Below are positions 21,935 through 32,874 of a stretch of 64,000 nt of DNA, piece after piece. The notes under the pieces are model-generated. The model saw nothing but the letters and a program-made list of their open reading frames with translations, made no database searches and was not told the origin of the DNA. The DNA is from Macrotis lagotis (lineage: Eukaryota > Chordata > Mammalia > Peramelemorphia > Peramelidae): contig NC_133658.1 of the NCBI RefSeq assembly GCF_037893015.1, forward strand, positions 143,412,860-143,476,859. The letters are read 5' to 3'. Within the stretch, counting starts at the first letter, position 1. Each line of letters begins with the position of its first letter. Made by a program: the position numbers and the translations under genes.

Positions 21935-22560
21935 TTAATCTGCAAACTTGTGATACTATTTGTCAACTTCCTTGGAATAGATCCTTAGGAAAACAAAGAG
22001 ACACCCTAGGGACCTTAATAGGCCTTTGGAAATTTTACCAGATCAGCAATAGCTTTAACAATTACCTGTGAAACAAAATTTTGATCCAATTTCTGTTTTG
22101 CTGAATGAAATCCTAGAGATTTGGAGAAGGGGAAAACTTTTAGATGCTGCTATATTAGTCATATTGAATGAAAGGTGATCTTCCAAAAACAAAGTTCAAT
22201 CTTCTCCAAATCAGTTATTTTCGCCATTGAGTAAAATGGCTAAAAAGAACTTTTAGCATTTGGGTGACTACACATCATGGTAAGGTCCATTTGAAGTCTG
22301 AAACATGTGTGTTTGGTTATAAGGCCTGCTGCTCTTAACTTTTGTTTTAATATAATTACACAGTCTATATAGGAATGTCTCTCTGTGTTAGTGTCCTTCA
22401 AAATACTACAAGAATTCCTTCTGTTCAGAATTGATTTTCTCAGAAGGAGCAGGGGAGGAGGAAAGGAAGAATTGACATTAACACACTCTGTCCTTTCTAT
22501 GCAAAGATGAAACAAATAAACTATTATGTCTATGTATTGTTCTTTCTAGTAGTGAGGAGG
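21935..22560. other. Unassigned stretch
   Basis: No repeat recognised. The minus-strand frame 22240-22515 has no known motif. Confidence 0.35.
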
Positions 22561-22581
22561 GATTGCTAGATCCATTTATGC

Positions 22582-23000
22582 TCACTCACCAGTTTTAGGA
22601 TCAATGACTCGCATTTTGAGAAAACAAACAATATTTAGAGCTACTACCTGTGACTTTGAAACAGTGAATTGATTGAGCAAAGGATAGCTCTTCAATGACT
22701 TGTGGAACGTTTCAAATAGAAAATGGATTGGACTTGTTCTGGTTGGTTCTGGTTGGCTCCAATTTTTCATCACAAATCTTTTAAAATTGTCTTTGATTAT
22801 TATACTGCTGAAATGAACAAGCCCATAAAAGCTGAATATCACCCCATGTTGTTGTAGGGTGTATAATGTTCTTCTGGTTAGGTTCATTTCACTCAGCATT
22901 AATTCAGGCAAGTCTTTGCAGGTTTTCCTGAAATCCCATCCCTCATGATTTCTTATAGAATAAGTGTTCCATGTGATATTGTTAAAAATCATTTATCATG
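22582..23000 (-). mobile_element. L1 ORF2 C-terminus / 3' end, antisense
   Basis: The plus strand contains the reversed 3' part of marsupial L1: 'catcacaaatcttttaaaat', 'ttctggttaggttcatttca', 'ctcagcattaattcaggcaa' and 'catgatttcttatagaataa'. The 136-codon minus frame 22582-22992 is this LINE relic, not a host gene. Confidence 0.75.
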
Positions 23001-23139
23001 TTGTTTTCAGTATTGTTTTCAGTTAAAGAACATGCAGGTTTTATCCCTTATCATCCAAATGTCATTTTTTTTTGCCTCAAATACTTTTTTTAGCTATAAT
23101 ACCTCAAACTTGAATGGCTATTGAGAGTAGGTAATTGGA

Positions 23140-23290
23140 GGGAATTCTTTTTTGAAATTTTTTTTTCAATTTCATTCAAAGATAGCTTTCAACATTCATC
23201 ATTTTGTAAAATTTTGTGTTCCACATTTTTTTATCTCCCTCCCTTCCCTTTCCTTTCTGCATGACAGCAAATAATCTGATAGAGATTATA
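23140..23290 (-). mobile_element. L1 3' untranslated end, antisense
   Basis: 'attttgtgttccacattttt' followed by a pyrimidine-rich tract and 'gcaaataatctgatagagat' matches the reversed L1 3' terminus. Confidence 0.6.
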
Positions 23291-24131
23291 TGCCACAATG
23301 TCTTCTTGATGGGTAATCCCTATAAAGGGGATTCATCCTTCACTTAAAAGTTGAACTGCTTTATCAGACTAATAGCAGTCCAAATCTTTTGAGGGTCAGT
23401 CCTCATAGAATCTTCTATTTATTAACACTAAGTGCATCTAGAAGCTAGGTCTTTGATGGGATTCATAGATTGTGGGGAGAATTAAGAATTTAATAATAAA
23501 AGTATACAAATCTGTCAAAGTGACTTCAAAAGATAAAAATAGAATTATTTAAACAGATTTTTATTGGTATCTTTTGTTTATATATTGGAATATCTCTTCA
23601 GTTCTCCTCTTCTTTCACAAAATTTCATCCCATATAAAGGAATTTTTTTGAAAGATGAGGAAAAGGACAAAAAAAATCAAACTGATTAGTAAACTAAAAT
23701 TTTGACATTGTACACATTGCTCACCTCCCAAGGACCCCAGCTTCTTCAAAGTAGTTGAGAGAAATGCCTTTTCATATTTCTTTTTTTTCAGACCAAGCTT
23801 TTTACTATATTCATTTTTCTTTTTTGTGGTTCTCTCTATTTATATTTTTATTGTTGTTATGTTTATTGTTTTCCTAGGTCTAATTACTTCACTTGGCAGT
23901 AGAAGTCATAATAACCATAAGAAGCATAAAAGCATACAAGGAAAGGGAGAAGGGGGGGGGTGAGGGTGAAATAACACTAGTTACTCTTCTGCCTTCAAGA
24001 GAATTCATTTTATATCCACCATTGTACAAAGAAAAATTGATACCACTGGGTTTTCTATTGCCCTATCTTCTGGAAGAGGAAAGAGGGAGAGAGAGGGGGA
24101 GACAGAGGGGGGAGACACAGACAGACAAAGC
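23291..24131. other. Unassigned stretch with purine-rich tracts
   Basis: Mostly AT-rich single-copy-like sequence. There is a G run at about 23953-23960 and a G/A-rich tract at 24062-24130. The small frames across the tract (23893-24144 plus, 24005-24187 minus) are compositional. Confidence 0.4.
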
Positions 24132-24957
24132 AGTAAGAAATTGATATCTCTGGCCAATTGACATTTTGTTATTAAGCATAGTTCCATTGATAATTGGCAT
24201 CATTGATATGAAATCATGGTTTCAGTTGATTGTACTACCCCCAAATAGTCTCAGAAAGCATGTATGTGGCAATTCGGAAATAATAGTTTAAGATAGAACC
24301 ATTTTGAGAAACGTCTACCTCAACTTTTTTTAAGTTCCTTCCCTAAAATAGCATTGCAAAGTCACTGGAAATCTTAGCCAAATTTTTGCATCAATTCTCA
24401 AGAAAAAATAATAATAATAAATTCTTTTGGTGATTTATTTTGAGAAGCTAAGCATGTCTTACACTCCTTTATCACTTCTTTGATATCAGAATCAATTCCA
24501 GGCCAACAGACACAACTTCTAGCCAATATTTTCATGCAAACAATTCCTGGATGCTCAGCATATAATGTGGCCAAGATAACTTAACAACTGCCTTCTGAAA
24601 TAACAATGCAATTCCCTCCACAAGAGGCATTTTTCTAGACAGATAATTCACATCCATGTTTTATGAATGGCTCAATTCCTCAGAAAATCCATTTTATTTT
24701 TTTTGGTCCACACCCAGTTAAAGACTGAGGTCAGTCTAAGATTCCATGCAACTAATTGTCAATTTCTTTTATTGAATGAGATAGTCAGAAAAATTTGTTT
24801 AAAATTTGTTTAAAAAAATGTTCTCCAGGAGAAGTGATCCATCATAAGTTGTCATGGACAATAAAGGACACATCAAGATATGAATTTCCATGCTTCTTTT
24901 CAATTGGGAAATTAAATATGTAGCTATAAACATTGAGCTAGACATTCTATGGATACA

Positions 24958-25213
24958 TATTTGTTGTTGAATTGTGCTAGTCATGTTTGACTCTTTGTGA
25001 TTCCATTGGGGTTTCCTCAGCAAAGATACTGAAACAATTTGCCATTTGCTTCTGCAGTTCATTTTATAGATAAGAAATTGAGACAAACAGGGTAAGTGAC
25101 TTACCCAAGGTCATACAGCTAATAAATATCTGAAGCTGGATTTGAACTCAGAAAGATGAGTTTTCTTGACTTCTGAAGCAGCACTTTATCCATTGAGCCT
25201 GCTAGTTGCCCAT
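24958..25213 (-). mobile_element. MAR1 SINE, near full length, antisense
   Basis: The plus strand runs from the reversed 3' end ('agtcatgtttgactctttgt') through 'cattttatagataagaaatt' to the reversed head ('ctttatccattgagcctgct'). Confidence 0.88.
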
Positions 25214-25250
25214 AGTAATATATGGTAACATAATTAAGGGTTAGAAAACA

Positions 25251-25270
25251 TAGATAGATAGATGATAGAT

Positions 25271-25321
<51 letters not shown>

Positions 25322-25341
25322 GATTGATAGATATAGATAGA
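25251..25341. repeat. (GATA)n microsatellite
   Basis: About 90 bases of GATA with a few interruptions near each end. Likely polymorphic. Confidence 0.97.
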
Positions 25342-25685
25342 GCTATAAAAAGATAATATAATTAAAGGTCAGAATTATCCCTGGTTAAGCCTGGTAAGAG
25401 GATTATACATGGTATAAGTTATGAAGATAGAGCTTAACAAAGCAGTTTTAGAAAGTCTTGCCTCTGTGTCTTTGAGAATCTTTTATTTTTCAATTTTCTA
25501 TTCTATTCTAATAGAGCATTATTCTTGAGTAGTAAGAAATTAATATCTCCAGCCAAATGACATTTTGTTACTAAGCATAGTCCCATTGATATCTGGCAAA
25601 GTATCATTGATGTGAAGTCATGGTTTCAGTTGATTGCACTACCCCAAATAGTCTCAGAAAGCATGTATGTGTCAATTCGGAAATA

Positions 25686-25894
25686 TTCTCCTGCTGGAAA
25701 GTTAGTGCCTTGGAGGATCAGGGTACTGTGGCACTTCTCTAGTTGATAGCATGACTCAGAAATGGAAGTCTTATGTGGAAGAAGAAAGTGACAGAAATTC
25801 AACAGGAAGACTTAATAGAGTGCTTGCTCTGTTTAGTTGGGGCAAATATAAGCAGCATCAATGGATTTGCCAAAGGAGACAACACTTGAAATTC
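25686..25894. other. Unassigned stretch
   Basis: No repeat recognised. The plus-strand frame 25751-26041 starts here and runs into L1 sequence; it is not a gene. Confidence 0.35.
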
Positions 25895-26310
25895 TTTTTT
25901 AGAAAAAAATTAAGTATTTCATTTATTTATTTTTCCAACTACATGCAACGACCATTTTTAACAATTAATTTTTGCAAAGTTTTGAGTTTTACATTTTTTC
26001 TTCCTCCTCCTCCCCCTTTCCCCTGTCTGAGAGCAATCTAATAAAGGCTCTACATGGATAACCATGCTAAATGTAGATCCATGTTAATCATCTTGTGGAA
26101 GAAGAATAAAATCCAAACAGAAGAAAAAAATTAGAGAGAAAATATATGAGATAACTTAAAAAGTGAAGATAGTAAGCTTTGGTCTGTATTTAAACTCCAC
26201 AATTTCTTCACTGGATACAAATGATATTTTTCATCACAAGTCTTTTGGAATTGTCTTTGATTATTGTAGAGCTGAAATTTAAAAAAAAGCCCATCATCAC
26301 ATTAGAGTTC
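25895..26310 (-). mobile_element. L1 3' end, antisense
   Basis: The reversed L1 terminus is visible: 'tttttgcaaagttttgagtt', the pyrimidine-rich tract at 26000-26023, 'catcacaagtcttttggaat' and 'attgtctttgattattgtag'. A young SINE interrupts its right end. Confidence 0.75.
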
Positions 26311-26485
26311 TATTGGGGAAGTTAGGTGGTGCAGTGGATAGAGCACTGGCCCTGGAGTGAGGGGGCACATGAGTTCAAATCCAGCCTCAGACACTCAATA
26401 ATTGCCTAGCTGTGTGACCTTGGGCAAGTCACTTAACCCCATTGCCTTAAATAAATAAAAAAATTTAGAAAAAAGAAGTTCTATT
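26306..26485 (+). mobile_element. Young tRNA-derived SINE with 9-bp target-site duplication
   Basis: AGTTCTATT at 26306-26314 and 26477-26485 flanks the element. The body has 'aggtggtgcagtggatagag', B box 'gagttcaaatcc' and 'gtgaccttgggcaagtcact', ending in an (AAAT)n-type tail. It inserted into L1 sequence. Confidence 0.92.
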
Positions 26486-26669
26486 CAAGATGCGTGATGT
26501 ACCAAATCAATATCTGGTTTTCTAAAGTCTTTCTGGTAACTTTTTTCTGTCAATTCTGTGATTTTCTGTATTTTTTTAATGACTTGTTTTCGGAGGCTGC
26601 TGGTTTTCGAAAACTACTAAGTATGTCATTAGCATGGCAACTCAAAATTGTAATTCAATTACCAATGTC

Positions 26670-26800
26670 GTTAGTCAGTCAGTAAACATTTTAATAAGCA
26701 TCTATATACTAGACATACAAATATAAAAGAGAAAAAGACAGTGCTTGCCTTCAAGCAGCTTGTGGAAAAGGAAATTAAAAGGGAGAAGAAAAGATAACAC
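26670..26800 (-). mobile_element. L2 LINE 3' end, antisense
   Basis: 'cagtcagtaaacattttaat', 'atatactagacatacaaata' and 'tgccttcaagcagcttgtgg' are the reversed L2 end. Confidence 0.65.
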
Positions 26801-27319
26801 CCCCAGGGAGCAGGACTTTTTTTGGCAGAAGTTCAAAAGGAATGCAGCAGATAAGAAATGAAGAGATGGCAGGCCTGGCCTTTCTCCTTAAAAGGAGATT
26901 TTTGAGAGTTCATCCCTACATCCTCCAATCAGAGGGGCAGAGAGCACTAATGACGTATGAGTTCCAAGGCTGAATTGATGAACTATATACTGTGAAAGAT
27001 GTAGTCTTTCTTCCAGTTTGGATTTGAATTCCTCTGGGTATTGGCCTTTGAATGTTGCTTTAGCTAAAAATTCATTCCTTGCAACCAACATGAGTATTTG
27101 TAATTTTTTTAATAGAGATATCAAATTTGATCTGTATTTCGCTTAAGGATCAAGAGCATTTTGCATTGCTCCTGGTACATTAAGAGATATTAGTAAATTG
27201 AATGGAACTGAAAGATCCTTTCCAGTTTGACATTTGAACAAAAAACATAGTCCATTTGTTAGAATTATATCTGAAGTCTTTTTAATGTGTGTCTCACCAG
27301 TCCTGTGTTCAAGAATTAA
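26801..27319. other. Unassigned stretch
   Basis: No family recognised. The minus-strand frame 26888-27124 has no known domain. Confidence 0.35.
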
Positions 27320-27715
27320 TATTCACTTTCACACCCTGATGAGGCATTGGATCTTAAATTCCATTAATAGAAGTGTAATGTTCAGTATGAGAAAGGTAAT
27401 TTACATATGGTAAAAACAACTTTTACCCTGCTTAGAAGTAGTGAGCTCTGTTCATTGGATATAATACGAACTTTTTAAAGCTCAGCTGAAGTAAGTAGAG
27501 GTCTATTGTCAGGAATAAGATTGTCTAAAAATTTCTTGAGTGTCCTGGACTAGTGAATTTAGTTCTGAGTCACATTTTAGGAAGGTTATTAATAAACTGG
27601 TATGAATCTAAAGGACACCAGTCAGGAGTATGAGTGAATTGGAAACTATATCAAAAGAAAGATTAGCTCAAAAGAGGTAGAAAAGGAAGTATTTGGGGAA
27701 GGACTTGAAAAAATG
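27320..27715 (+). mobile_element. CR1/L3 LINE fragment, sense
   Basis: 'ccattaatagaagtgtaatg', 'tagttctgagtcacatttta', 'ggaaggttattaataaactg' and 'agaggtagaaaaggaagtat' follow the order of the CR1/L3 C-terminal and 3' region, at low identity. Confidence 0.6.
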
Positions 27716-28329
27716 TCATTAAATCTCTGAAAAGTTTTCTGATCCAATTAACATTCTTATTCTGACAGTCTAACTCTGGGTCCATTTCATTTTCCTCTTC
27801 TGTCCCCACATTGGTCTCATTTTCCATGAATAGATTATTGAGGACTCAGAAATGTGCCATTTAATTATCAGTAAGGATCTGACAAGGGTTTGTCAGCAGA
27901 GTTCTCTAAACTGGAAATTCTCATCAGGAACAGGAACCAACATGTATATGATCTTGTCAGCTGAGGGTTCCTGCTACCATAAACTCTATTTTACTCCCTC
28001 AAATTAAAGTTTAGCTTAGAAAACAAGTCAATAACCAGGAATTTATATCTGAAGTCTCCTACAAAACTACTAGAAGATTCAGATTCCACCCCCTCAAAGT
28101 GCCCAAGGTTAAGGACCAGAATACTTCCCAGAATACTAGAATTTATACTACATACTAACACACAATCCCTCAGATTTTATAAATTTCCATAATTTTCTAA
28201 CCACTCTCTGGTACATGCCCTATCTTATCTCCTACTTCAAATGCTTTTTTTCCTCTGGACACTTCCTATTCCTTACTCCAGGGGTCAATTAGCTAACTAA
28301 TTGTTACCAATTGGTGCCAGTGATATCAA
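27716..28329. other. Unassigned stretch
   Basis: Nothing recognised. Confidence 0.35.
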
Positions 28330-28545
28330 TGACCAAGACTGGGAGTGTGTTAGTCATTAAGCAAGTAGAACAATGTAACTGAATCACAGAGACATGGAGG
28401 AGAGGAAGATGCAGAAAGGTTAGAAAGGTAGATATGGACCAACTTTAAAAGAACATAAATGTCAAACAAAGGATTTTATTTTAAACGTAATAGGGAGCCA
28501 CTGGAATTAATAGACAATAGGCACATACCACTTGACCAAGTTTTT
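28330..28545 (-). mobile_element. L2 LINE fragment, antisense
   Basis: 'caaacaaaggattttatttt' and 'aatagggagccactggaatt' are the reversed L2 C-terminal region. Confidence 0.65.
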
Positions 28546-29814
28546 TGGATCAACTAGAAGAGTTCTGGAAAAAAAGGAACCAAAATCAAAGAACAGTAAA
28601 GACAGGGCCATGATGTAGAAGAGCAAACCCAGAACTTGTCTGATTTGGTGAATTAGGAAGTTTATCTGTGAATTATTCCAGTGATTCTCTAGGGATCCCA
28701 AATGCTTTACCCTTGCAGGCAAGCCTCAAACCCAGGACATTCTGGAGAGTTGACTATGTCCCCAAGGGCAGTAAGTCACTGAAGAGGGAAAGACTGTATA
28801 TGGCCTGAGTCACACATCTTTTTTATGTGTTTGTTTGTATGCAGGAAATTATACCATTGTTTTGCCATGATTCCTTTTGACTGAAAAATAAATAAATAAA
28901 TTTTTTTTCAGAGACTCAGTTTACAACTAAAGTAGTACCTGATCCTCTTATGGCAGAAAGTCTGCTTTAGATGAGAAGGAAGTTGACATTAAAATACTGA
29001 GAGTACCAGTAAGCTGTTCTATGTTCCAAAGAGTGTGGCTCTTGAGGTAAGGACTCTCTTTTTGGAGAGAAAAAGCCCATCATATCTATGCCTCTTAGAA
29101 CTGATGAGCTGTCTTTTTAAGAAAAGAAAAAACAGTGAAGGGTTTTCCTTAGTTGATTAACTGAATTAGGGAGGTGAATAATTATTACATAAGCTTCTGG
29201 GCTTAAGCTCAAAAGAGAGTTAGCAAAATCTACTCTTTGTGAGATAGTTTTACACTGAGGATTCCATTTGAAGGGAAATGCACCATATCTCTATGCAAAT
29301 TAAACCCCGCATTGCCTCAGCAAGGAATAGAAAAACTAGCAGACCACCATTCAGTAGCAACTGTAGAAGACCACCAGGAAGCAAAGTCCAGGAGCAATTT
29401 GATTCCATTCCAAACATATAATAGAAACAACACTGCTGGCCCAGTGATCTGCCCATGCCATACCATATCATGGCAGGGGGGGGGCAGTGCAATGGCATCA
29501 CCAAAAGACTTTAATGAACTTGCACTGTCAGAGGATTGTTACCCCCCTATAGATGGGTGCTAACCATAACCATACTCACTTTGTATACTCCTACATTCAT
29601 ATAACCTACCCTCATATATTCTATGAGTGTGCTCTTCCATGAGCACTTCATGGCCACACAGGTTCCATATATAAGTTACCTTTCACAAATATGCCCCAGC
29701 CTTATATGTTCCTTATGTGTATGCTTCTGCAGTTGTGCTTACTATGTGTGAATACTCTTCCCAATGATGGTCTGGGATTTGTGGAAGAATGTGCCTCAGG
29801 TTTATGAAGGAAAT
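28546..29814. other. Unassigned stretch
   Basis: About 1.27 kb without a family that I recognise. It contains a G run (29476-29485). Overlapping frames 29250-29504 (-) and 29312-29563 (+) occur on both strands with no known domain, so neither is called. Confidence 0.4.
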
Positions 29815-29940
29815 TAATTAACTAATCAATATTTATTAAGCTTCTACCAAATGCCAGAAACTATTATAAGCACTGGAAATACCCAAAGAGGGAAATGACA
29901 AGCCCCTGCTCTCAAGGAGCTTACAGTCTAGTGGATACCC
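29815..29940 (-). mobile_element. L2 LINE 3' end, antisense
   Basis: 'atcaatatttattaagcttc' through 'ctcaaggagcttacagtcta' is a well-preserved reversed L2 end. Confidence 0.85.
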
Positions 29941-29941
29941 T

Positions 29942-30036
29942 ATTGCTACTTTTCTTACTTTATTATTTCGTTAAACACCTTGCTGGTCAAATAATGTGTT
30001 CTCAAGCTGACTGGCCAAAAAGTAAATACATTGATG
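29942..30036. repeat. Copy 1 of an unassigned interspersed repeat
   Basis: It shares 'attgctacttttct' at its left end and 'aagtaaatacattgatg' at its right end with 42181-42288. The middle is diverged. The family is unknown to me; an LTR end is one possibility. Confidence 0.55.
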
Positions 30037-30124
30037 AGGACATGTGAGGTAAAGACTTTGTATGGCTGCAAAGGGTCATAGGCACACACAAAGTATCTTG
30101 TCAAGGATGAAAGAAGTAGCATGA

Positions 30125-30480
30125 ATTCATAGAATCTCAATTACAGGGAACCTCAGATGTCATCTAGTACATTGGATAGAAGAATAAGAAATCTCTCTGC
30201 AACATATCTGAATGGTGGTCATCTAGTCTCAGTTTTGCCTTGAAAGGCAGATATTTATTGGGGGAGCGGGGGTCACTCTCCCTGTTCAGAAGTTCTTTGT
30301 ATTAAGCTGAAATCCATCTCCCTTTAATGTCTACTCTTGATTCCTACTTCTGCCCTCTATCCAATCTTCTCTTCTTCAGGTTAAATATACTCAGTTCTTT
30401 CAGCTAATAACATTCAATCCCTTCACTATCCCATTAGCACTTCTCATGCCATGGCCAGTATCCCACCTACAAAATGCCCT
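30125..30480 (-). mobile_element. CR1/L3 LINE 3' end, antisense
   Basis: 'gaacctcagatgtcatctag', 'aagctgaaatccatctccct', 'tcttcttcaggttaaatata' and 'cccttcactatcccattagc' follow the reversed CR1/L3 3' region in order. Confidence 0.75.
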
Positions 30481-30744
30481 CAGAAGAGGGCACAGTTTCC
30501 GGTCTGTGACTCACCCCCACTTCTACTATACACTGAAAAGATCAAATGAGCTTTTTTTTGGCTCATTCAGGGCTTGGAGTTCACAAAAATATCCATGATT
30601 CCTCAATTTCACATAACCTGCTTTCTAGTCATCATTCTAGTCTCTTGTGCTTAGAAAATCACTCCTTTAATTCCAGTATTCAAAACTTGGTCCAAATATT
30701 TGAATTTATCAACATAGAGAATTCCTGATGAAGAAACTCCCTCA

Positions 30745-30985
30745 GTTCTAGGTGCACAATGGATCATGTTAGGCCTATAATCAGGTAGTTCTGAGTTCAA
30801 ATCTAGTCTCAGAAACTTGCTAGTTATCTAAACCTCTGTCTACCTCCATTTCCTCAACTGTATAATGGATTTCATGGTAGCACTTGCCTCCCAGAGTTGG
30901 TATGAGAATTAATGAGAAAATATTTGTAATGTAAAAGTGTTTGGCATATAGTAGACATTTAAAAATTGCTTATTTCCTTCCTTCA
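30745..30985 (+). mobile_element. MIR SINE, sense
   Basis: The head ('gttctgagttcaaatctagt'), CORE ('catttcctcaactgtataat'), and the tail to 'ggcatatagtagacatt' are visible. Confidence 0.75.
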
Positions 30986-31019
30986 GTTTTCCCTTTTATA
31001 ACTAATAATTATAGAGTTG

Positions 31020-31125
31020 TCTGGATCACTAAGAGGTTAAGTAATTGTCCAAGGGTCAAACAACCATTTTGTGTTTGAGTCAGGACTTGAACCCAGATCT
31101 TCCCAACTCTGAGGTCAGAGTTATC
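31020..31125 (-). mobile_element. MIR SINE fragment, antisense
   Basis: 'agaggttaagtaattgtcca' followed by 'gaacccagatcttcccaact' is a reversed CORE and head. Confidence 0.65.
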
Positions 31126-31469
31126 TTTATTTATTGTCTTTATAAAAATTTCATTTTATTGTATTCTTTCCCTTGCTCTAGCCTGTTAAAGTGGGGGGGG
31201 AAGGAGTGTGATCTCAATTTTTTTATCCAATATTATCTAACCCTCTCAACTTCCAACAATCAGTAAATTTGATAAGTATGCCATCTATGCCTTCAAGCTA
31301 ATTGGTTCCCCTCCCAGAAGCATTGGCATTCTAAGCATTGTATCTCATTGTGAAAGGAAAGGATTTCTCTGAGAAAGGAATTCCAAGCTTCAGTGTGTAG
31401 GTGGTGAGGGGGCCCTCCATATCCCTGAAGTCAGATTCTGTGGGCAGTCACTAAATTCTATTGTTGTTG
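31126..31469. other. Unassigned stretch
   Basis: AT-rich left part and a G run at 31193-31200; no repeat recognised. The plus frame 31045-31266 begins in the MIR and is spurious. Confidence 0.35.
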
Positions 31470-31625
31470 TTATTGTCTGTCTTGTTCTTATAGAAGACCA
31501 TATCATCAGGGAGGTGATGCCATGACATGCACATGAATTGTATTTAATGGGGAGGGGGTGCTGAGCAAAGACACCAACCTCACTTTCTCCTCTGAAACCA
31601 TCTTGTCCACCTCATCCATGATGCC
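31470..31625 (-). mobile_element. RTE-type SINE, 3' part, antisense
   Basis: 'catcagggaggtgatgccat' and 'cctcactttctcctctgaaa' are the reversed shared 3' body. Confidence 0.75.
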
Positions 31626-31689
31626 TCCTAGATTCTTTTAATTTTTCGTCACTCCCCAAAGACTGGAATGACAAGGAAGGAGAAAAGGA

Positions 31690-31795
31690 ACAAGTATTTA
31701 TGAAGCACTTACAGGGTACTACATGATTTACAAATATTATCTCATTTGATTCTTATAGCTCCCTGACTGAAAAACAGTTTTGATCTAAGGAAGGT
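31690..31795 (-). mobile_element. MIR SINE tail, antisense
   Basis: 'tatttatgaagcacttacag' and 'aatattatctcatttgattc' are a reversed MIR 3' tail. Confidence 0.65.
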
Positions 31796-31887
31796 CACTC
31801 AAGAAAATAAGATACACTTTGATTTATTGCACTTCTCCTGGAGGTCTCCAAGAAAATCTCAATGACTCAGGTCTTTTCCCCAAACAT

Positions 31888-32160
31888 AGATGACACAGGA
31901 GAATGCTGGCCCTGAAATTAAGAAGACCTGAGTTCAAATTCAGATTCAGATAGTTAGTGACTGTGTGACCTTGGACAAGTCATTTAACCCTGATTACCAT
32001 GTATCCAGGGTCATGGATCTAGATGACTCTAGAGGAGAAAGTGAGGCTGGTGACTTAGTGCAGCACTCCTTCAATCATGTACAATTCACATGCATGTCAT
32101 GGCATCACCTCCCTGATGTTATGGCCTTTTTTGAGAACAAAAGACAAACATCATCATAGT
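31888..32160 (+). mobile_element. RTE-type SINE, nearly complete, sense
   Basis: The tRNA-like head with 'cctgagttcaaattcagatt' and 'gtgaccttggacaagtcatt' passes into 'gaggagaaagtgaggctggt' and 'tggcatcacctccctgatgt', ending in 'aagacaaacatcatcata'. The short CAT tail is typical of SINEs mobilised by RTE LINEs. The plus frame 31965-32159 lies inside it. Confidence 0.85.
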
Positions 32161-32633
32161 ATGTTGCACAAGCACTCAAGATACAACGTTGGGACAGTTC
32201 AGAAACTCTCCATCTCTTAGAAAGTTTTGAACTTGGAAAGAGTCTATTCTTTAGAACTCTAGATTTTAGCCTCTACTCAGAAAGGGAAACAAAAAGGCAG
32301 AAGATTTTAGCTAGAAACTAGATTCTTTTTAATGTTCAGCATGTGCTTCTTTTGCAAGGCACCATTTTCTACTGTGAGGGGATTGGCAAGAAGGAAGTAA
32401 GAAAAAAATCCTTTCTCCTCCTCCCCTCTACTCCTTTACACCAATCTAGATGTCTAAGCAAAAAGAGAAAGAATAGGAAAAGAAATGGGCCTCCATTTAT
32501 AAGTTACAGGGGGAAGTGACCATACTCTAGGAATTTTTTGGAATTCCTGATCTGGCACCAGGCTCTTCTAACTGGGCCTAGACTTGAACATGCTCTTTCA
32601 CACCAATCATTTTCCTCTGGACTGTATGTAAAT
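32161..32633. other. Unassigned stretch
   Basis: No repeat or gene recognised. Confidence 0.35.
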
Positions 32634-32676
32634 CACCACCACCACCACCACCCCCCACACCCCCCCACACACACAC
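32634..32676. repeat. (CCA)n / (CA)n microsatellite with C runs
   Basis: CCA triplets pass into C runs and CA repeats. Confidence 0.9.
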
Positions 32677-32754
32677 TCTTACCTACATCTTGCACCGAGA
32701 ACACTATAATTAAATGAACTAGCATTGCTTTTTGGAAAGAGTATCTCAGTTGAC

Positions 32755-32829
32755 TGCCTATTGTTTCATTAAATAACACTGCCTATTGTTTCATTAAATA
32801 ACACTGCCTATTGTTTCATTAAATAACAC
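32755..32829. repeat. Three perfect tandem copies of a 25-bp unit
   Basis: Units begin at 32755, 32780 and 32805 (each starting 'tgcctattgtttcattaaat') and are identical to one another. Perfect identity suggests recent expansion. Confidence 0.97.
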
Positions 32830-32874
32830 TATAACTTTCTAGACCAAAATATCCTTCTCTGGCCACCTAGCTTT

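Larger units (their letters stand above)
24132..25685 (-). mobile_element. Fossil Ty3/Gypsy-like LTR element, small remnant
   Basis: Two direct repeats of about 150 bases (24132-24282 and 25531-25685), roughly 8% different by eye, bracket the region. Between them, at about 24410-24640 on the minus strand, is sequence resembling the zinc-binding part of a Gypsy-family integrase (a block like AEHPGIVCMKILARS). The integrase relic lies next to the lower-coordinate repeat, as expected if the repeats are LTR pieces and the element reads leftward. It is broken and only a small part remains. A MAR1 and a GATA microsatellite lie inside. It is old. That the repeats are LTRs is inference. Confidence 0.55.

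Noticed and set aside
22582-22992. 136-codon minus-strand open frame as a host gene
   Set aside because: The DNA matches the reversed 3' end of marsupial L1.
29312-29563. 83-codon plus-strand frame
   Set aside because: Overlapped by an 84-codon minus frame, includes a G run, and shows no known motif.
32755-32829. CRISPR-like array
   Set aside because: The 25-bp units abut directly with no spacers, and the context is animal DNA.
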